Assembly: GCA_002495535.1 (NCBI GenBank)
Contig: DAFX01000103.1
Coordinates: 2,009-29,271, forward strand
Direction of reading: 5' to 3'
DNA from: Euryarchaeota archaeon UBA433
Lineage (GTDB): Archaea; Thermoplasmatota; Poseidoniia; Poseidoniales; Poseidoniaceae
Length of the DNA: 27,263 bases
A program made the translations under genes and the position numbers. Shown piece by piece: positions 23,571 to 27,263 of this stretch (the stretch's first letter is position 1; each line of letters opens with the position of its first letter). The notes beneath the pieces were generated by a model. That model was not told the DNA's origin. It worked only from the letters and a program-made list of their open reading frames with translations, and made no database searches.

Positions 23571-23780
23571 GCTTTCCGCCAAGGGCAACCCCTACATGAA
23601 CGCGACCCCTTTGGACCGATGACTTGACTTTTGGAAAGCCGTCATTTGAATGACCTTCGCCGCCTGATGAGGGTTGTGTCCTATGGAGCCCTCACACGCT
23701 TCATTCATGAACGCAGTGAATCGGTTACCGAATGGAAACTATGGTGCACACCTGCAAGAAAGGCTTCATAGGCCGTCATG

Positions 23781-23786
23781 AAGGAG
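23781..23786 (+). promoter_or_regulatory. Ribosome binding site of the acidic-protein gene
   Basis: AAGGAG lies ten bases before the ATG at 23797. The 208-base gap at 23589-23796 presumably also holds the divergent promoters; I see no convincing TATA box or structured RNA in it. Confidence 0.55.
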
Positions 23787-23796
23787 AGTTGAGAAC

Positions 23797-24444
23797 ATGA
23801 GCGACAAACAAAACAAGGTGTCAGAAGGTCGTATCCTCTTGGAATCCTTGCCGCTCGAAGTTCAGCGTCTGTGCGAAGTGATGCAAAAGGTGGAACCAAA
23901 TTGGCGGGTTGAATCATGGTTGGTGGAACAAGCAAACATGTCGATGGAACTGGTCAACCTTGACTTGGCGCGGGAGCGGCTTGCGGTTGAGCAACGGCTT
24001 CACCGCCTGGAAAATATTGCTAAACGCCTCGAGCCTGATTCGGGCAGTGATGAAGATCCTATGCAACGAAACCTGTTTGATTGCTTCAACCTCGACATCG
24101 ATCGGGCAATCAAAGGCTTGGGTTCACGTGCCGCGCAACCACTCCCGTTAGCAGAAGAGCAAGAACAGCTTGATGAATTAAGGCACCCCGCTGCAAGTTT
24201 CTTGGACCTTTTACCGGATGATGAAGGCGATGACCCCCTCCTTGCAGTGGCGTGTCAAATGCTTCTGGTGGTTGTTGAAACAGAAATTGGAAGTGGAGAG
24301 CCATTTGCTACTCTTGAAGTGATGTTCGATGGAATGAATCGGCACGGAGTGGACCCTGAGGAAATCGATGAGGCCATCGACCACCTGCTTTCAATTGGTG
24401 CTCTCATCGAAGTGGACGATGATTGCTTTATCACAACCGCTTGA
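23797..24444 (+). CDS. Acidic protein with possible C-terminal winged helix
   Basis: 215 residues, family not recognised, no membrane segment. Residues 30-78 are helical with heptad-like Leu spacing (LDLARERLAVEQRLHRLENIAKRL, part of which may be a coiled coil). An acidic linker follows. Residues 150-215 (LEVMFDGMNRHGVDPEEIDE, then HLLSIGALIEVDDDCFIT) resemble a winged-helix: helices followed by a short hairpin wing. Such C-terminal winged helices occur in archaeal replication proteins, but its acidity makes direct DNA binding uncertain and protein-protein binding equally likely. It is the first gene of the right-hand plus-strand cluster. Confidence 0.78.
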   Translation: MSDKQNKVSEGRILLESLPLEVQRLCEVMQKVEPNWRVESWLVEQANMSMELVNLDLARERLAVEQRLHRLENIAKRLEPDSGSDEDPMQRNLFDCFNLDIDRAIKGLGSRAAQPLPLAEEQEQLDELRHPAASFLDLLPDDEGDDPLLAVACQMLLVVVETEIGSGEPFATLEVMFDGMNRHGVDPEEIDEAIDHLLSIGALIEVDDDCFITTA

Positions 24445-24525
24445 GGTCCAAAATCAGCCGTTGGCGTGGGCTCCTCGGGCCCCCAAGCAACAATTGGTTA
24501 TACCGTGCGACCCAATAATATCACT

Positions 24526-25140
24526 ATGGGAATTGTACGTTCACTCGTCTTTGGAACAATAGCATGGATCGTTTTGATGGAGCTCAGAATGGATTACCAG
24601 TTGGCGCTCGGTGGAGCCGTAGCAACTGCCTTCTTGGTCGAATCAGCACAGCATCGAGCAAGGCAACACCAGTTGATGGAACAGAGCAGGGGCTTGAAAC
24701 AGCACCTCCGAAGATCGGGACTTCATATTGAGGAATTGCAATTTAGTCTCCAGAAAACCAATCAAGAATTGCACGCTGCTGTTGAGGAAATTCATCGAAG
24801 GGATGCTGTGGGCAGCCCAGCAGCAAGGGAGTTGCTTAACAGACAAGAATTGGCAATGGAGGCACAATCCATAGCGCTTGAAGATCGAAGCAAGCGAAAT
24901 GAAGTACTCCTTGACAGCATGGAGCGCTTGCTCATGATGCAATCAGATCAAACAGCGAGGATTCAGATCACCCTTGCCGATGTGCTGCAGAAATTAGCAA
25001 TGGAGCCGCGCCAACACCTCATGCTCCAGGACAGCGTTTTGGTTCAAGAAGGAGGTGCCGCGGGTCGCGTCACTCAATCGATGGGGCAACGAGCAACTGA
25101 ACAATTCAACGCCGAAGTGCTGGCTGATTTATTCGATTAA
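24526..25140 (+). CDS. Membrane-anchored coiled-coil protein
   Basis: 204 residues from MGIVRSLVFG; an in-frame GTG at 24466 would add 20 poor residues. Two short membrane helices lie at 5-20 and 24-40. A long helical, probably coiled-coil region follows (about 42-190; QHRARQHQLMEQSRGLKQH, LQKTNQELHAAVEEIHRRD). The C terminus is acidic (EVLADLFD). The coiled coil should face the cytoplasm. There is no known family signature. Its downstream neighbours share the membrane-hairpin-plus-helical plan, suggesting a common complex. Confidence 0.78.
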   Translation: MGIVRSLVFGTIAWIVLMELRMDYQLALGGAVATAFLVESAQHRARQHQLMEQSRGLKQHLRRSGLHIEELQFSLQKTNQELHAAVEEIHRRDAVGSPAARELLNRQELAMEAQSIALEDRSKRNEVLLDSMERLLMMQSDQTARIQITLADVLQKLAMEPRQHLMLQDSVLVQEGGAAGRVTQSMGQRATEQFNAEVLADLFD

Positions 25141-25179
25141 TTCCGGCATCTTGACCAATGAAAACAATGTGGAATGGTC

Positions 25180-25500
25180 ATGGCGACAAAGAAGGAAGGG
25201 GCACAACGCCTGATTGATAGCCTCGATTCTCAATCAAAAATTCAACGAAGGCTCGTCTTGGCTATTGTCCAAGCCGTGTTGATCTCCGTGGCTGTTGCAT
25301 GGGCAACACAATGGCAATTCGGCGTAGCAGCCGCATTGGTGTTTTTCCTTCTGATTCAATTCGCTTTTGAGCGTATGTCAAACAGCATCGAAGCCAGCAA
25401 GTTGCAAGCAATGCAGACCCTTGGATGGTCCGTTGATGCCAAGGGTGAGGCGGACACGGACGATGCATTGCGTGTCAAGGCGGAAAAAATTCTCAAATGA
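25180..25500 (+). CDS. Small two-span membrane protein
   Basis: 106 residues from MATKKEGAQR; an ATG at 25174 is also in frame. A basic N-terminal amphipathic segment precedes two close membrane helices at about 25-42 and 47-64, and a 40-residue cytoplasmic, charged C terminus follows (SNSIEASKLQAMQTLGWSVD). No family is recognised. It lies 39 bases after the coiled-coil gene and ten bases before the next membrane gene, so it is likely in one operon. Confidence 0.75.
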   Translation: MATKKEGAQRLIDSLDSQSKIQRRLVLAIVQAVLISVAVAWATQWQFGVAAALVFFLLIQFAFERMSNSIEASKLQAMQTLGWSVDAKGEADTDDALRVKAEKILK

Positions 25501-25510
25501 GGTCACAACC

Positions 25511-26197
25511 ATGCAAAACGATGCCGCACAGTACCTCGAATTCATCGAATTCGATGAGCGGCGGCGGGAGCGGTTCCTCCGCAGATGGCTCGGCCTTGGC
25601 TTTGTGTTCCTCGCCCTCGGTCTTGGTTTTCTCTCTCAGGGCACAGAACCTTTCATTGTCGGCTTAGCTGGCTTTTTCCTCTTTTCCTGTGCGGTTCTTC
25701 TCAAGCGAAGCAGTGATTTGGAGGCGACACAACGAGAAGAGCGTTTGTTACGAATGCTTGAGGTCGATCTTGACCTGTTAGAATCCGACCTCGGGCGGCA
25801 ACAATTGATCTTAGCCGCGGAAACTGGTAAATTTACTGAACTTCAGGTCAAAAAAAGCAACGCTATGGTTCGGGGTCAGGATGAAAAAGGATTCACCGGT
25901 GGCGCGACAATTGCATCGCTTGGCCGAGATATCGCTCGACGAGACGCAAAAGAATCCGAAGGAGTCTATGAGGGCATGGAAGGGGATTTACGACGCTCTG
26001 AACACCTCGTGAGCGAGGCAAATGCGCGCTATCAGAACGTTGCCAACGAACAATGGCAGGCATCTGAAAAGGCTGACGCGGACCTTATTGAAGCCGGGGT
26101 TGAACGGTTGGGTGACTTGGTGCGAACCGACTGGTTTGACAAAAATGCAAAGGTAGGCGCTGTGGACGAACTGATGGGACAAGGCCAAAAGGAATGA
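25511..26197 (+). CDS. Two-span membrane protein with long helical cytoplasmic domain
   Basis: 228 residues from MQNDAAQYLE, whose ATG follows GAGGT with eight bases between; the longer open frame overlaps the previous gene. Membrane helices lie at about 26-42 and 46-65. Residues 66-228 are mostly helical and charged (LLRMLEVDLDLLESDLGRQQ, then GMEGDLRRSEHLVSEANARY), likely coiled coil. A Gly-containing break occurs near 130 (DEKGFTGGATIASLG). The stop overlaps the next ATG in an ATGA junction, coupling it to the nucleotidyltransferase. Function unknown. Confidence 0.8.
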   Translation: MQNDAAQYLEFIEFDERRRERFLRRWLGLGFVFLALGLGFLSQGTEPFIVGLAGFFLFSCAVLLKRSSDLEATQREERLLRMLEVDLDLLESDLGRQQLILAAETGKFTELQVKKSNAMVRGQDEKGFTGGATIASLGRDIARRDAKESEGVYEGMEGDLRRSEHLVSEANARYQNVANEQWQASEKADADLIEAGVERLGDLVRTDWFDKNAKVGAVDELMGQGQKE

Positions 26198-26964
26198 CGC
26201 ACACCCGAGGCACCATGAAGGTGAAAGCAATTCTGCTTGCCGGCGGCCACGGTAGTCGCCTCTATCCGTTCACGAAGTATACACAGAAGACCCTCCTGCC
26301 TTTGCATCAGCGCCCTGTTATCGATTACGCACTTGGGACCATTCGCAGAGCTGGGATCAAAGACATCACTATAGTTTCAAATCACTTTATTGGACAAATT
26401 GCAAAACACGTTGGGGCTGGTTTCCCGGATGAACGTATCCATTACGTTTTGGAAGAGGAGCCGACCGGAGTTGCGGATGCACTGAACCTAGCGCGAGTCT
26501 ACAACGAAGATTGCAGGCTTTTAGTGTACTTTTCAGACAACATCACCACGGTAGAACTCGACGTTGAAATCGGTAAGTTCTCGGCTTCCAACGAATCGCC
26601 AGGTTGCGTCCTTTTAGCGCGGGAAGAGGAACATCCTGAAGCGTTTGGCGTTGCTGTTTTAGATGAAAAAGGAGTGGTTGTAGATATTGTTGAAAAGCCT
26701 GAAAATCCACCCTCGAATCTAGCCATCGGCGGCATTTACCTTTTCGACGAACGGTTCTGGGAAAGGGTTGATTCCGGTGTAAAGCAAAAGGGGGCTGGTT
26801 TTTCTATTTCTGACGTCACGAAATCCTATGTTCGAGATGGGGAAGCGAATTTGCTCTCTGTTGGAGAAGAAACTTGGGTGGATTGTGGTACTCCCGATTC
26901 ATTGCTTCAAGCAGCAATGATGGCAAAAGAAGGGAAGTTGAATCCCCACCCATTCAGGACCTGA
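26194..26964 (+). CDS. Sugar-phosphate nucleotidyltransferase (RmlA-like)
   Basis: 256 residues (249 if the ATG at 26215 is used, which has GAGG just upstream; the ATGA overlap favours 26194). The nucleotide-binding signature LLAGGHGSRLYPFTKYTQKTLLPL (14-37, split here by Gly-rich loop and Lys32) and EEEPTGVADALNLA, LVYFSDNITT, EKPENPPSNLAIGGIYLF and VDCGTPDSLLQA match glucose-1-phosphate thymidylyl/uridylyl transferases. It should make an NDP-sugar for glycans. It is shorter than bacterial RmlA and lacks a hexapeptide acyltransferase tail. With the next gene, an NDP-sugar dehydrogenase, it starts a glycan-precursor module. Confidence 0.93.
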   Translation: MTHTRGTMKVKAILLAGGHGSRLYPFTKYTQKTLLPLHQRPVIDYALGTIRRAGIKDITIVSNHFIGQIAKHVGAGFPDERIHYVLEEEPTGVADALNLARVYNEDCRLLVYFSDNITTVELDVEIGKFSASNESPGCVLLAREEEHPEAFGVAVLDEKGVVVDIVEKPENPPSNLAIGGIYLFDERFWERVDSGVKQKGAGFSISDVTKSYVRDGEANLLSVGEETWVDCGTPDSLLQAAMMAKEGKLNPHPFRT

Positions 26965-27006
26965 GAACAGGAATAAACAATAGTCAGGGGCTCAACCCAC
27001 CGGTTG

Positions 27007-27263
27007 ATGAAGGTTGGAATCATCGGCGCAGGAATGGTCGGTGGGGCCATCGAAGAATGCTTTTCTGATGCGCACGAACTGTTTGTCCACGACCCCGTCC
27101 GGGGCACAACATTGAGCGAAGTGACCGACAATGTCGACTTTGCTTACATCGCTGTCCCTACCCCTCCTCGCCCGGAAACCGGTGCTTGCGACACACGCAT
27201 TGTGGAGGGGATTCTCGATGCGTTGCCTGATGGGTTTTCCGCAGTCATCAAATCAACGGTTGT
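27007..27263 (+). CDS. UDP-glucose/GDP-mannose dehydrogenase family protein (cut by window end)
   Basis: The first 85 residues are present. The start MKVGIIGAGMVGGAIEECF is a Rossmann GxGxxG loop. It continues with VDFAYIAVPTPPRPETGACD and AVIKSTV, the pattern of the NAD-binding domain that ends with the KSTVPVGT strand in this family. The enzyme oxidises an NDP-hexose to the uronic acid. Active-site Cys and the C-terminal domain lie outside the window. It begins 42 bases after the nucleotidyltransferase stop, so probably one operon. Confidence 0.9.
   Translation, partial: MKVGIIGAGMVGGAIEECFSDAHELFVHDPVRGTTLSEVTDNVDFAYIAVPTPPRPETGACDTRIVEGILDALPDGFSAVIKSTV

Noticed and set aside
23778..23792. 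Five-codon upstream reading frame ATG-AAG-GAG-AGT-TGA
   Set aside because: It contains the ribosome site of the next gene and is most simply chance.
1..27263. CRISPR arrays, tRNA or rRNA genes, insertion sequences, prophage
   Set aside because: I found no regularly spaced repeats, cloverleaf sequences, transposase or phage structural genes. The tyrosine recombinase is complete and lacks integration hallmarks.

Overview
The window looks like a piece of a planktonic euryarchaeal chromosome, most consistent with Marine Group II (Candidatus Poseidoniales). This rests on archaeal-type genes (Sec61-beta/SecG, the archaeal 4-phosphopantoate-beta-alanine ligase, a XerA-like recombinase, a Trm4/NSUN2-type tRNA methyltransferase) combined with an aerobic cytochrome c oxidase. 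Large secreted or membrane proteins with Ca-binding repeats, and many hypothetical membrane proteins that fit that lineage, point the same way. The assignment is inference; there is no rRNA or tRNA gene to anchor it. Clear Shine-Dalgarno sequences precede many starts, and TATA-like boxes 25-35 bases upstream of others suggest short-leadered or leaderless transcripts.

Layout. 1-2347 (minus): coxB-coxA, with coxA running off the left edge. 2538-3343 (plus): a DUF167 protein overlapping a small Toprim protein. 3346-6791 (minus): tRNA m5C methyltransferase, an anchored secreted protein and an Lrp/AsnC regulator, tightly packed. 6851-8677 (plus): a polytopic membrane protein and a small basic protein ending in a hairpin/T-run terminator. 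8693-9808 (minus): Sec61-beta and a hypothetical protein. 9929-10653 (plus): a helix-hairpin-helix protein with a histone-H1-like Lys/Ala tail and a small putative zinc-binding protein. 10654-13131 (minus): XerA-type recombinase and a RimK-like ATP-grasp ligase with a TrkA-C-like tail. 13187-16425 (plus): two membrane proteins, one with collagen-like GPxGPP triplets and one with a cytoplasmic SAP domain, a single membrane span and a large ectodomain. 16428-20551 (minus): a very large kexin-like surface protease and a CoA-binding-domain protein. 20653-22363 (plus): nadC and phosphopantoate-beta-alanine ligase, i.e. NAD and CoA biosynthesis. 22386-23570 (minus): an isocitrate/isopropylmalate-family dehydrogenase. 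23797-27263 (plus): a probable six-gene operon with an acidic protein, three small membrane/coiled-coil proteins, a sugar-phosphate nucleotidyltransferase and the start of a UDP-glucose/GDP-mannose-type dehydrogenase.

The window is almost fully coding; no gap exceeds about 210 bases. No tRNA, rRNA, CRISPR array, insertion sequence or prophage was seen. The most unusual items are the coxA fusion to an N-terminal secreted CxCH domain, the H1-like HhH protein, the SAP-TM-ectodomain protein beside a collagen-like partner, the kexin/P-domain/TSP3/MopE surface protease, and the membrane/coiled-coil gene set ahead of the nucleotide-sugar genes.
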